DNA of 7,035 bases from Candidatus Methanoplasma reticulitermitis (GCA_031287135.1 JAITTK010000059.1:1-7035); one strand, 5' to 3'; counted from the stretch's first letter, positions 1 through 6,628 are shown. The notes: a model not told the origin generated them from the sequence alone. Program-made: numbers and translations.

Positions 1-985
1 CGTACTGACATCTTTTGGCCAGATTCAGGACGGATGACTCCTTCACATTGAAATTGGAATTTCCGTTGCTGAGAAGATAATCTATCTCCATCCCCTGTTT
101 CATCCCGTTCTCGCTTATCTCTATCCTGTCGATGCCGAGAAGATACATCAGTTCCTCCGCTATGGCTCCTCCGGATACTATTATATCCGACCTGCCGGGA
201 TTCATCCCGAGGATCTTCTTACGCCCGTCGATGTCTTTCGAATAGATCTCCTTCATCAGTTCGGAGAGCTCGTAATGCATCATATATGACGAATCGCCGT
301 CCCTTTTCGCCGCACACATCTCCGCCAGGGCTATCATCGTCCCCGACGAGCCGTAGGCTTTTTCGAACCCTATGTCCCTGACCCTGCGGCACGTGCGGTA
401 TGACATCATGTCCACCTGCCTTCTCAGAAAATCATATTCCCTGAATGTCATGGCTTTGCTCTGATCGATATCGCAGCCGTAGGCGAGTCTCACCGAACCA
501 AGGCTCAGACTGTCGAGATACAGGTCGTCCTTACCTTCGCAGAGCACTATCTCGGTGCTGCCTCCCCCGATATCTATCTCTATCGCCCTGTGGGACGGGC
601 CGTCGGAACCGAACACTCCGAGCTTCGTGAGTCTGGCTTCCTCGAGTCCGGATATCACCTTGACATCCAGTCCGTCGATGTTTATCGCATCCAGCAGTTC
701 CTTCCTGTTGGATGCCTCCCTCGCCGCGCACGTTGCGTATGCGATTATCTTCTCCGCACCCAGGTCCTTCGACACCCTGACGAAATTCGACAGGACGATG
801 TGCGTCTTCTCTATCGTATCCCCGTCTATGAAACCGTTTTTGAAAAGATTCTGACCGAGTCTTACCGTTTCCTTGTCCTGGAAGATCGGCGTCCCCATCG
901 AATCCCCGAAAAACCGGACGATCAGGATATGGATGGAGTTCGTTCCCACATCTATGAAGCTTACGACCTTGGAATCATCAGCCAT
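1..985 (-). CDS. ppx: Exopolyphosphatase / pppGpp phosphohydrolase (Ppx/GppA family), 3' end cut by window edge
   Basis: Hydrolyses terminal phosphates of polyphosphate and/or pppGpp (family knowledge); probably cytosolic. The frame is open from ATG at 985 to the window edge, 328 codons, with no stop seen. It has the ASKHA-fold signatures of the family: DVGTNS at residues 12-17, ATCAARE at 84-90, GLEEA at 113-117, DIGGGSTEI at 138-146, GSSGT at 212-216 and SGGAIAEEL at 271-279. By recalled alignment, E116, D138 and E145 match the E. coli Ppx catalytic Glu/Asp/Glu. After the usual end of this core (about residue 304), residues 314-328 (VKESSVLNLAKRCQY) resemble the start of the C-terminal HD-like helical domain of long Ppx/GppA proteins, so the full protein is probably around 500 residues. 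The start overlaps the ppk stop by 8 bp and has AGAGG 8 nt upstream, so translation is probably coupled to ppk. Ppx and GppA cannot be told apart here; the ppk neighbour favours Ppx. Confidence 0.93.
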   Translation of the reverse strand, partial: MADDSKVVSFIDVGTNSIHILIVRFFGDSMGTPIFQDKETVRLGQNLFKNGFIDGDTIEKTHIVLSNFVRVSKDLGAEKIIAYATCAAREASNRKELLDAINIDGLDVKVISGLEEARLTKLGVFGSDGPSHRAIEIDIGGGSTEIVLCEGKDDLYLDSLSLGSVRLAYGCDIDQSKAMTFREYDFLRRQVDMMSYRTCRRVRDIGFEKAYGSSGTMIALAEMCAAKRDGDSSYMMHYELSELMKEIYSKDIDGRKKILGMNPGRSDIIVSGGAIAEELMYLLGIDRIEISENGMKQGMEIDYLLSNGNSNFNVKESSVLNLAKRCQY

Positions 986-3047
986 GCCAGATTCCTCTGT
1001 TATCGATGAACCACTGCTGAGAACGGAATTTCTTCCCTTTTCTCCTCACATGGACGTATCTCCCGTCCGACATCAGCTCTTTGGCCTTGACATTGTCCTT
1101 CAGGTGGATATCCAACATGTTCTTCTTTATCTGTTTCAGCATCTTTTTATCTATGATCGGGAACAGCACCTCCACCCTTGCTATGAGGTTCCTGGGCATC
1201 ATGTCCGACGATCCCATGTACATCTCGGGATCGCCGTCATTCTCGAAGTAGTATATCCTTGAATGCTCCAGGAATCTGTCCACGATGCTTGTCACCTTTA
1301 TGTTCTCCGAAACCCCTCTGAGGCCGGGTCTCAGGCAGCAAAGCCCCCTTATGTTCAGATCTATCCTCACGCCTGACATCGATGCCTTATAGAGTTCCGC
1401 TATGATATCCGAATCCACAAGACCGTTGGATTTCATCGCGATGTATGCCTTCCTGCCGTTGGAACAATTATCGGCCTCCCTCCTTATCTTGGAGATCAAT
1501 GTCTTCTTCAGTGACGTGGGGGCCACCAGTATGTGCTTATATTCCCTCGCCCCGAACACCCCGGTGAGGGCATTGAACAATTCCCCGACGTCCTCGCCGA
1601 TCTCTTTGTTCGCGGTCAGAAAAGATGTGTCACCGTATTGTTTCGCGGTACTGGTGTTGTAATTGCCAGAACTCATATGGGTGTATCTGACCAGTTTGTC
1701 GTTCTCCAGTCTGACGATCTGCAACAGTTTCGAGTGCACCTTGAGGTCGACCGGCCCGTACACCATATGCACCCCGATTTTCTCCAATTCCCTGGCCAGA
1801 TATATGTTGTTCGTCTCGTCGAATTTGGCCCGCAGTTCCATGAGGACGGAGACAGTCTTGCCCCTCATGCGAGCTCTTCCGAGAGCATTTATTATGGAAC
1901 GGTCCTTTCCTATCCTGTAAAGACATATCTTGATGCTCTGCACATCGGGGTCATCCGCGGCCGCATTGAGGAAACGGACTATCACATCGAAGGACTCGTA
2001 AGGATGGAACAGTATCCAATCCCTCTCCCTGATGGAATCGAATATGCATGCGTCTTCGCCCAACTCCTTGGGGACGTACGGCGTGAAGGGTTTCTCTTTG
2101 AGAGACGGGATATCCAATGATGCTATCTGCCAGAGATCGGTGAGGAGCATACCACCCAGAGATGCTTTGTGTATCTGATTGTCCCTGAGTTTCAGATTCC
2201 TGCCGAACAGGGATATCATCTCGAACGGCATTGCCTCTTCCACCATCATCCTGACCGAGAATCCGATATCCCTGGAATCCAATGATGTCTCCACCGCGGA
2301 CATGAGGTCGCATGCCTCGTCTATCGTCACTTTGATGTCGGCATTCCTTGTGACCCTGAATATGTATGCACCTGCCACATTCATTCCGGGGAACAGGGCA
2401 TTGATATTCGACTTGACTATATCCTCGAGCTGAACGAAGTCCGTTCCGGGGGACTCTGACTCTATGCTGACGAATCTCGGCAGTATGCCGACGGGCACCT
2501 TCACCCTTGCGTATTTGCTCTCGCCCTTGTTCTCTATCCTGACGGCGACGTTCAGCGAATTGCTTGAAATGAACGGGAAGGGATGGGAGATGTCCAGGGC
2601 CAGAGGGGTCAGGAGCGGATGTACCCTTTCCCTGTAGTATTCTTTCACCCACTCCTTCTGCGCATCCGACAGGGAATCGATGTCCCGTATCCTTATGTTG
2701 CTGCCGAACAACTCTTTCCTGAGATTGCTCCAGCACTCCTCGTAACCGTCGACCAGGCTGTCCACCGATACGTTTATCTCCGACATCAGGGCCTTGGTGT
2801 CGCGGTAGACATCGGGGCCTATCGCCATCAGACTGCTGCTTTCCTCCTTTTGCAGAAGACCGGGCACCCTGATCATGAAGAACTCGTCCATGTTACCGTA
2901 CGCGATGGCAAGGAACTTCACCCTTTCCAACAACGGGACGTTGGGGTCCCCTGCCTCGGCCAGACACCTCCGGTTGAACTCAAGCCACGACAATTCCCTG
3001 TTTATGTACAGACTGTGGTCGTAGAGGTCTATATCATCCGCCGCCAT
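978..3047 (-). CDS. ppk: Polyphosphate kinase 1 (PPK1)
   Basis: Reversibly transfers the gamma phosphate of ATP to a growing polyphosphate chain through a phosphohistidine intermediate. Length (689 aa) matches PPK1 (about 690). The N domain opens with INRELSWLEFN (residues 15-25) and GNMDEFFMIRVPG (51-63). HPYESF (348-353) begins the first catalytic domain. VHSKL carries H438, equivalent to the phosphorylated H435 of E. coli, and FLEHSRIY carries H595, equivalent to H592. R378 corresponds to E. coli R375, but the E. coli R405 position is Lys here (K408, in ELRAKFDE). The start at 3047 is chosen because AAGGA at 3058-3054 sits 6 nt upstream; an in-frame ATG at 3053 overlaps the hisD stop as ATGA but abuts that ribosome site. 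The gene follows hisD by 2 nt and overlaps ppx by 8 bp. PPK1 is patchily distributed in archaea, so acquisition from bacteria is possible (inference). Confidence 0.97.
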   Translation of the reverse strand: MAADDIDLYDHSLYINRELSWLEFNRRCLAEAGDPNVPLLERVKFLAIAYGNMDEFFMIRVPGLLQKEESSSLMAIGPDVYRDTKALMSEINVSVDSLVDGYEECWSNLRKELFGSNIRIRDIDSLSDAQKEWVKEYYRERVHPLLTPLALDISHPFPFISSNSLNVAVRIENKGESKYARVKVPVGILPRFVSIESESPGTDFVQLEDIVKSNINALFPGMNVAGAYIFRVTRNADIKVTIDEACDLMSAVETSLDSRDIGFSVRMMVEEAMPFEMISLFGRNLKLRDNQIHKASLGGMLLTDLWQIASLDIPSLKEKPFTPYVPKELGEDACIFDSIRERDWILFHPYESFDVIVRFLNAAADDPDVQSIKICLYRIGKDRSIINALGRARMRGKTVSVLMELRAKFDETNNIYLARELEKIGVHMVYGPVDLKVHSKLLQIVRLENDKLVRYTHMSSGNYNTSTAKQYGDTSFLTANKEIGEDVGELFNALTGVFGAREYKHILVAPTSLKKTLISKIRREADNCSNGRKAYIAMKSNGLVDSDIIAELYKASMSGVRIDLNIRGLCCLRPGLRGVSENIKVTSIVDRFLEHSRIYYFENDGDPEMYMGSSDMMPRNLIARVEVLFPIIDKKMLKQIKKNMLDIHLKDNVKAKELMSDGRYVHVRRKGKKFRSQQWFIDNRGIWHG
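994..998 (-). promoter_or_regulatory. Ribosome binding site of ppx, inside the ppk 3' end
   Basis: AGAGG on the minus strand lies 8 nt before the ATG at 985. It sits within the last codons of ppk and supports that start, with translation following on from ppk. Confidence 0.6.
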
Positions 3048-3049
3048 GT

Positions 3050-4306
3050 TCATTCCTTTTTCCGCGACCTCATTCTCACAGAATCGGAGTGCGCGTGCAG
3101 CCCCTCTGCTTTCGATATGGCGATTATGGTCGGGGCGAGTGTCTCCAGACCGCCTTCAGATATCATTTGGACGGTGGATGTCTTTCTGAAATGCGCCACA
3201 TTCAATCCGGACATCGTCATGGCATGTCCGGCCGTCGGCAGGACGTGGTTTGTTCCCGATGCATAATCCCCTGCCGCGATCGGTGTATAAGGTCCGATGA
3301 ATATCGATCCGGCATTTGTTATCTTAGAAAGTATATCCAGAGGATTCCTCACCTGTATGGACAGGTGCTCCGGCGCTATGCCGTTCATTATCTCGGCGGC
3401 AAGTTCCATGTCCTCCTCAATGATATATCCCGAGTTCTCCATGGCCGATAGCATTATCTCCCTGCGCGGGGCGTTCTTCATCTGATCCTCCATGCATGAC
3501 CAGACTTCGGCCGGGAAATCCGGATCGGTGGTCACCAGTAAACATGCGGAAGACGGATCGTGCTCGGCCTGGGCGAGGAGATCGGCGGCGACGAATTCCG
3601 CGTCGGCGGTCCCGTCGGCGAGGACTCCGATCTCGCTCGGTCCGGCGGGGAAGTCGATTTCCACATCCTTCCTCAGCATCGTCTTCGCCGCCGTCACGAA
3701 GACATTGCCCGGACCGACTATCTTCTGTACGGGTTCTATCGATTCCGTTCCTAGTGCCATCGCCGCTATGGCCTGTGCGCCGCCCACCTTGTATATCTCA
3801 TCGGCACCGGCTATGTCCATCGCCACCAATGTCAGGGGACTTATCGGCGGCGGTGTGCAGCATATGACTTCCTGCACGCCGGCGACCCTCGCGGCGATTA
3901 TGCACATGAGGGCGGTGGACGGATAGGATGCTCTTCCGCCCGGTATATAGCACCCGACCCTCTCCAGAGGGGTGCTTTTGACACCCAGTGTTATGCCAGG
4001 TTCCACCTCTCTCAGCCAGAGGTCTTCCGGGACCTGGAGTTCATGGAATCTCTGTATGTATCCCGCTGCGTTCTCCAGCTCATCGAGCAGTACCGGGTCT
4101 ATGTTCTCATACGCTTCCTCGATCTCGTCCCTCGACACTTCAAGATCGTCGAGTGCCGTCTTGTCGAACTTCATCGTGAGATCGATCAGTGCCTTATCGC
4201 CCTCGAACCGGACCAGATCTATTATGTCCTGTACGGCATCGGCCACCTCATCGACCTTTGATTCACGGTTCTCCTTCCAAAAGCCTTCATCGACCTGTTT
4301 CCACAT
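3050..4306 (-). CDS. hisD: Histidinol dehydrogenase
   Basis: Catalyses the last two oxidations of histidine synthesis, L-histidinol to L-histidine via histidinal, with NAD+ and a zinc ion, in the cytosol. The 418-aa product fits the family (about 420-435). Visible motifs: PGGRASYPSTALM at 122-134, GPGNVFVTAAK at 198-208, DFPAGPSEI at 218-226, QAEHD with Q246 and H249 (zinc ligands), PEHLSIQV with E313 and H314 (catalytic pair), GDYASGTNHVLPT with D347 (zinc ligand), and EGLHAHSD with H406 (zinc ligand). All key residues are present, so the enzyme should be active. The frame stays open upstream for 47 more codons, but those would cover the TATA box and encode nothing family-like; the ATG at 4306 gives the normal N-terminus (MWKQVDEGFW). 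It is the first gene of a hisD-ppk-ppx operon and has no other his gene beside it in the window. Confidence 0.97.
   Translation of the reverse strand: MWKQVDEGFWKENRESKVDEVADAVQDIIDLVRFEGDKALIDLTMKFDKTALDDLEVSRDEIEEAYENIDPVLLDELENAAGYIQRFHELQVPEDLWLREVEPGITLGVKSTPLERVGCYIPGGRASYPSTALMCIIAARVAGVQEVICCTPPPISPLTLVAMDIAGADEIYKVGGAQAIAAMALGTESIEPVQKIVGPGNVFVTAAKTMLRKDVEIDFPAGPSEIGVLADGTADAEFVAADLLAQAEHDPSSACLLVTTDPDFPAEVWSCMEDQMKNAPRREIMLSAMENSGYIIEEDMELAAEIMNGIAPEHLSIQVRNPLDILSKITNAGSIFIGPYTPIAAGDYASGTNHVLPTAGHAMTMSGLNVAHFRKTSTVQMISEGGLETLAPTIIAISKAEGLHAHSDSVRMRSRKKE
3054..3060 (-). promoter_or_regulatory. Ribosome binding site deciding the ppk start
   Basis: AAAAGGA on the minus strand ends directly against the ATG at 3053 (no spacer) but is 6 nt from the ATG at 3047. 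The spacing favours 3047, which shortens PPK1 by two residues (Met-Ala-Ala-Asp start). It lies inside the last codons of hisD. Confidence 0.55.
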
Positions 4307-4330
4307 GGTTTCCCCATTCGGTTCGGAGGA

Positions 4331-4340
4331 TTTATATTTA
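4331..4340 (-). promoter_or_regulatory. Archaeal TATA box of the hisD-ppk-ppx operon
   Basis: TAAATATAAA on the minus strand is centred about 29 bp before the hisD ATG. With transcription starting about 25 bp downstream of an archaeal TATA box, the mRNA would begin only 3-5 nt before the ATG, so it would be nearly leaderless. A purine-rich AAG precedes the box where a BRE would sit. Confidence 0.7.
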
Positions 4341-4375
4341 CTTGATGAGCGCGCCGGACATGATGGTCGCATGTC

Positions 4376-4393
4376 TGGTATCGTTCGATACCA
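4376..4393. promoter_or_regulatory. Perfect 18-bp dyad upstream of the hisD promoter, candidate operator
   Basis: TGGTATCG-TT-CGATACCA has two exact 8-bp arms around a 2-bp centre. It lies about 35 bp upstream of the hisD TATA box, outside any confident gene, where archaeal activators or HTH repressors bind. In RNA it could also fold as a 7-bp stem with a GAAC loop, but no T-run follows on the minus strand, so a terminator is less likely. The regulator is unknown. Confidence 0.45.
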
Positions 4394-4406
4394 TACGGCC
4401 GGCGGC

Positions 4407-4481
4407 TTAGGTCCCGGTCGCATACGGTCTTTTCGCATATATGACAATAAACGATCCGGGGGGCATTGTGTCCGTGATCAT
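4407..4481 (-). CDS. Candidate 24-codon small ORF upstream of hisD (speculative)
   Basis: Opens with ATG at 4481 and ends in TAA, encoding a short peptide (begins MITDTMPPGS) with no His residues, so it is not a classical histidine leader peptide. In its favour, GGGGT lies about 6 nt upstream and an A/T-rich TATA-like tract (4511-4520) is about 34 bp from the ATG, the same layout as the real genes here. Against it: it is very short, of no known family, and could arise by chance. It ends just before the 18-bp dyad. Confidence 0.15.
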   Translation of the reverse strand: MITDTMPPGSFIVIYAKRPYATGT

Positions 4482-4605
4482 CGCTTACCCCGGGCCTGAC
4501 CGCAGTATCATTTATCTATGAAACGGCAGATGGCATTCCGGCCGGATGAAGATATAAATCGGACTGATCTGTGATGAGCCCTATGAGTGCTGACGGCCCT
4601 TGGAT

Positions 4606-5133
4606 TCAAATCGTCGCGGACATGTACGATATGAGATCGCACAGTTTCATGCCGTCACCCCATCTCATGACATAATTGCCGTTGCCGGTGACTTCAATCT
4701 TGGGAATCCTTTTTCTGAGGAGTTCGTTCCTCCCTCTAAGCTCATTTTCGGTGGGAATTGTGAATATCCTCCACGGATCCCCTCTCACGCTCTTGAGCCT
4801 GAATGCATAGATCGGGAGCAGGTTGGATTTGCAGCATGTCTCTTTCATCTTCTCGGCCTGCTCCGTCAGTCTGGGATTCCTGCTGAAATGCATCGTCTCC
4901 TCGACCGAGCTTTTAACCTCGATCGGGAAGGAGAAGTCCCACCTCAGAGCGACCAGGTCCACGCCTAGGGAACCCGCGGCCCTTACGACCAGGAACGGGT
5001 CTTCCAGAACGATGCTGTATGACCTGCTCTCCCCCTCGTTGCAGGTCTTGACCATCTTTGTTATGGCCTTCCGGTCCCCGCTCAGCAGGTATTTGAGTTC
5101 TCTTTCGTAAATGTCTCCGGCGGTTGCGGCCAT
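4606..5133 (-). CDS. hjc: Holliday junction resolvase, Hjc-like
   Basis: Likely an archaeal structure-specific endonuclease that cuts four-way DNA junctions during recombination and replication-fork repair, as a homodimer with two metal ions per active site (family knowledge). At 175 aa it is longer than typical Hjc (about 120-140). Recalled alignment to Pyrococcus Hjc gives YERELK with E10, R11 and E12; VVRAAGSLGVDLVAL with R51, S55 and D59; and PIEVKSS with E72 and K74, so the catalytic E/D/E-x-K set is intact. PIYAFRLKSVRGDPWRIFTIP at 107-127 matches the family's closing strands. Two oddities: about 25 extra residues between the first Glu and the VVRAAGS strand (around 17-45), and an extra tail after residue 130. 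No ribosome site precedes the ATG; a TATA-like tract about 32 bp upstream suggests a near-leaderless transcript. It is a single gene separated from aspS by terminators. Confidence 0.82.
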   Translation of the reverse strand: MAATAGDIYERELKYLLSGDRKAITKMVKTCNEGESRSYSIVLEDPFLVVRAAGSLGVDLVALRWDFSFPIEVKSSVEETMHFSRNPRLTEQAEKMKETCCKSNLLPIYAFRLKSVRGDPWRIFTIPTENELRGRNELLRKRIPKIEVTGNGNYVMRWGDGMKLCDLISYMSATI

Positions 5134-5160
5134 GTTATCGCAGTATGATTGACCGGGGAT

Positions 5161-5172
5161 TATTAAAAATAA
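5161..5172 (-). promoter_or_regulatory. TATA region of hjc
   Basis: TTATTTTTAATA on the minus strand is centred about 32 bp before the hjc ATG. A start about 25 bp downstream leaves a leader of roughly 5-8 nt, in line with the missing ribosome site. The same T-rich tract follows the second aspS hairpin, so terminator tail and promoter overlap. Confidence 0.5.
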
Positions 5173-5204
5173 GCACCGGGGTATTCGAAAATACCCGAAA
5201 GTGC
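5165..5204 (-). terminator. Second terminator-like hairpin after aspS, overlapping the hjc promoter
   Basis: On the minus strand, GGGTATT-TTCG-AATACCC forms a 7-bp stem with a UUCG loop. Outer GCAC/GTGC arms (5201-5204 and 5173-5176) can extend it across an internal loop. TTATTTTT follows at once. This resembles a terminator; archaeal termination depends mostly on the U-tract, which is present. It could instead act as an operator just upstream of the hjc TATA region. Confidence 0.5.
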
Positions 5205-5222
5205 CTGAAACCGAAGTCCTTT

Positions 5223-5246
5223 AAAAAGGAGCCTCTTCAGAAGAGG
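5223..5246 (-). terminator. Terminator of aspS
   Basis: On the minus strand, CCTCTT-CTG-AAGAGG forms a perfect 6-bp stem, followed by CTCC and then TTTTTAA. It begins 34 bp past the aspS stop codon and fits an intrinsic terminator for that gene. Confidence 0.6.
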
Positions 5247-5279
5247 TGAAAAATGCCGGAAACAGTAACCGGAAATGGA

Positions 5280-6584
5280 TCATGGTACCAATCTGCTTGT
5301 GTCCCTCGGGAAAAGGATGGCCTCCCTGACGTTCGGAAGGTCCAGTATCTTCGCCACCAGCCTGTCCACACCTATGCCCCAGCCCCCGTGCGGGGGCATG
5401 CCGTACCTGAACGCATCCAGATACGAATCGAAATCCTTCGGGTCCAGACCTTTCTTCTCCATGTTGCCGACGAGTTCCCTGTACCTGTGCTCTCTCTGTC
5501 CCCCGGACGAGATCTCCTGGCCTTTGTAATCGAGATCGAAAGAGAACGACAGGTCCGTGCCTTCCTTCCTCATTATGTAGAACGGTTTCGCCTCTTCCGG
5601 ATACTCGGTTATGAAGTAGAGGTCGTTGCCTTTTTCGGACATGATGTCCCCTATGGCCTTCTCCCCCTCGGTTCCGAGGTCGTCCCCGTATCTTAGGGGC
5701 AGCCCCGCTTCATTGACCATCCTGATGCATTCGCTGTATGTCAGTATCGGATAGGGTCTTTTCGGTATGCCGACCTCTTTCCCGATTGTGTCCAAGTGCT
5801 TCTTGGCCTTCTCTTTCAGACCGCGGAGCACGTGGTCCATCACTTCCTCAATCATCGCCGTGATGTCCTCCTCCCCATCGATCCAGGACATCTCCCCGTC
5901 GAATGATATGAACTCCGTCACGTGACGGTTGGTGTTGGAATTCTCCGCCCTGAATGCGGGACCGATCTCGAACACCCTGTCGAAACCCGCGGACATGAGC
6001 ATCTGTTTGTAAAGCTGGGGGCTCTGCGCCAGATATGCGGGCTTGCCGAAGTAATCCACACTGAAGAGCGTGGCACCGCCTTCGGCACCGGAAGCTACTA
6101 TCTTCGGAGTGTTGATGCTGACGAATCCGTTCTTTATCATCGCTTCGGAAATGAGTTCGATCACCATGGACCTTATCTCAAAGACGGCCCTGATCTCGGG
6201 TTTCCTGAGGTCCATGAATCTGTTGTTGAGGCGGGTGTCCATCTCGACGTTCACTTTATCCACCACGCCCATCGGGAGCGGAACCCCGGCCTCACTGTAC
6301 AGTTCGAAGGATGACGGTATGATCTCCACGCCCAAAGCGGTCTGATTGCTCTCTTTGACCTCCCCCGTCACGGCTATGACCGATTCCCTGGGCAATTTCG
6401 TCAGAGATTCGAACAGTCCGGGTTCGATCTTCTTCTTGGGCATGGTTATCTGCAACGTCCCGTGCCTGTCCCTCAGTGTTATGAAGGATATCCCTCCGAG
6501 ATTCCTCACATCTTGTACCCATCCTCTGACGGTTACGTTCGCATCTTCTTTGCTTATGTTCCCTGAATCTCTGAAGGACCTCAT
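5280..6584 (-). CDS. aspS: Aspartyl-tRNA synthetase, archaeal type
   Basis: Class IIb synthetase that activates aspartate with ATP and charges tRNA(Asp), and tRNA(Asn) if non-discriminating. The 434-aa product matches archaeal AspRS (about 430-440) and lacks the bacterial GAD insertion. An N-terminal OB-fold (about residues 15-95) binds the anticodon. Catalytic motifs: motif 1 around 122-160 with conserved P160; QSPQLYKQ at 187-194; motif 2 FEIGPAFRAEN at 205-215 with R212; motif 3 GWGIGVDRL at 401-409 with R408. The position equal to Trp26 of the discriminating Thermococcus enzyme is Gln24 (GWVQDVRNLGG) rather than the His common in non-discriminating enzymes. An upstream in-frame ATG at 6611 lies almost against the TATA box and is unlikely; 6584 gives the usual N-terminus (MRSFRDSG). 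It is transcribed alone, between two terminators. Confidence 0.97.
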   Translation of the reverse strand: MRSFRDSGNISKEDANVTVRGWVQDVRNLGGISFITLRDRHGTLQITMPKKKIEPGLFESLTKLPRESVIAVTGEVKESNQTALGVEIIPSSFELYSEAGVPLPMGVVDKVNVEMDTRLNNRFMDLRKPEIRAVFEIRSMVIELISEAMIKNGFVSINTPKIVASGAEGGATLFSVDYFGKPAYLAQSPQLYKQMLMSAGFDRVFEIGPAFRAENSNTNRHVTEFISFDGEMSWIDGEEDITAMIEEVMDHVLRGLKEKAKKHLDTIGKEVGIPKRPYPILTYSECIRMVNEAGLPLRYGDDLGTEGEKAIGDIMSEKGNDLYFITEYPEEAKPFYIMRKEGTDLSFSFDLDYKGQEISSGGQREHRYRELVGNMEKKGLDPKDFDSYLDAFRYGMPPHGGWGIGVDRLVAKILDLPNVREAILFPRDTSRLVP

Positions 6585-6613
6585 GTACAACACGCCTGAG
6601 TAGACTCGCATCC

Positions 6614-6624
6614 GATAAAAAGCT
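6614..6624 (-). promoter_or_regulatory. TATA box of aspS
   Basis: AGCTTTTTATC on the minus strand is centred about 34 bp before the ATG at 6584, giving a predicted leader of about 8-9 nt. Its closeness to the alternative ATG at 6611 rules that start out. An inverted repeat at 6629-6647 lies just upstream. Confidence 0.6.
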
Positions 6625-6628
6625 TACA

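Larger units (their letters stand above)
4307..4605. other. Region of 299 bp without a confident gene between hjc and hisD
   Basis: Besides the hisD TATA box and the 18-bp dyad, this holds a 10-bp palindrome TCCGGCCGGA (4537-4546) and TATA-like tracts at 4436-4443 (CATATATG), 4511-4520 (minus CATAGATAAA) and 4551-4560 (GATATAAATC). A 24-codon minus-strand ORF starts at 4481. I see no cloverleaf tRNA, no clear Rho-independent terminator behind hjc, and no plausible protein beyond the small ORF. The region is long for this otherwise compact stretch and could hold a small RNA, but nothing proves it. Confidence 0.4.

Noticed and set aside
1533..2120. Plus-strand open frame of 195 codons opposite ppk
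   Set aside because: Antisense shadow of the PPK1 catalytic domain, with no promoter or recognisable motif.
2583..3266. Long open frame on the plus strand opposite ppk and hisD
   Set aside because: It lies wholly antisense to clearly recognised genes, crosses their junction, and its product (many His, Val, Gln, Arg) resembles no family; typical shadow frame.
3496..3867. Arg/Pro/Ser-rich plus-strand frame opposite hisD
   Set aside because: Composition is typical of the reverse strand of a GC-rich gene; hisD motifs are intact on the other strand.
4307..4447. N-terminal extension of HisD by 47 codons
   Set aside because: It would place the TATA box and part of the upstream dyad inside the coding region, starts with TTG, and lacks family similarity; the ATG at 4306 gives normal length.
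4537..4546. TCCGGCCGGA palindrome as an hjc terminator
   Set aside because: A 10-bp palindrome cannot form a stable hairpin without a loop, and no T-run follows on the minus strand.
4585..4620. T-loop-like ATTCAAATC hinting at a tRNA
   Set aside because: Flanking bases do not pair as a T-stem, no acceptor or anticodon arm is found, and part of it is the hjc 3' end.
6585..6611. Upstream ATG of aspS at 6611
   Set aside because: Only a few bases from the TATA box, so it would lie upstream of the expected transcription start; the ATG at 6584 gives the usual archaeal N-terminus.
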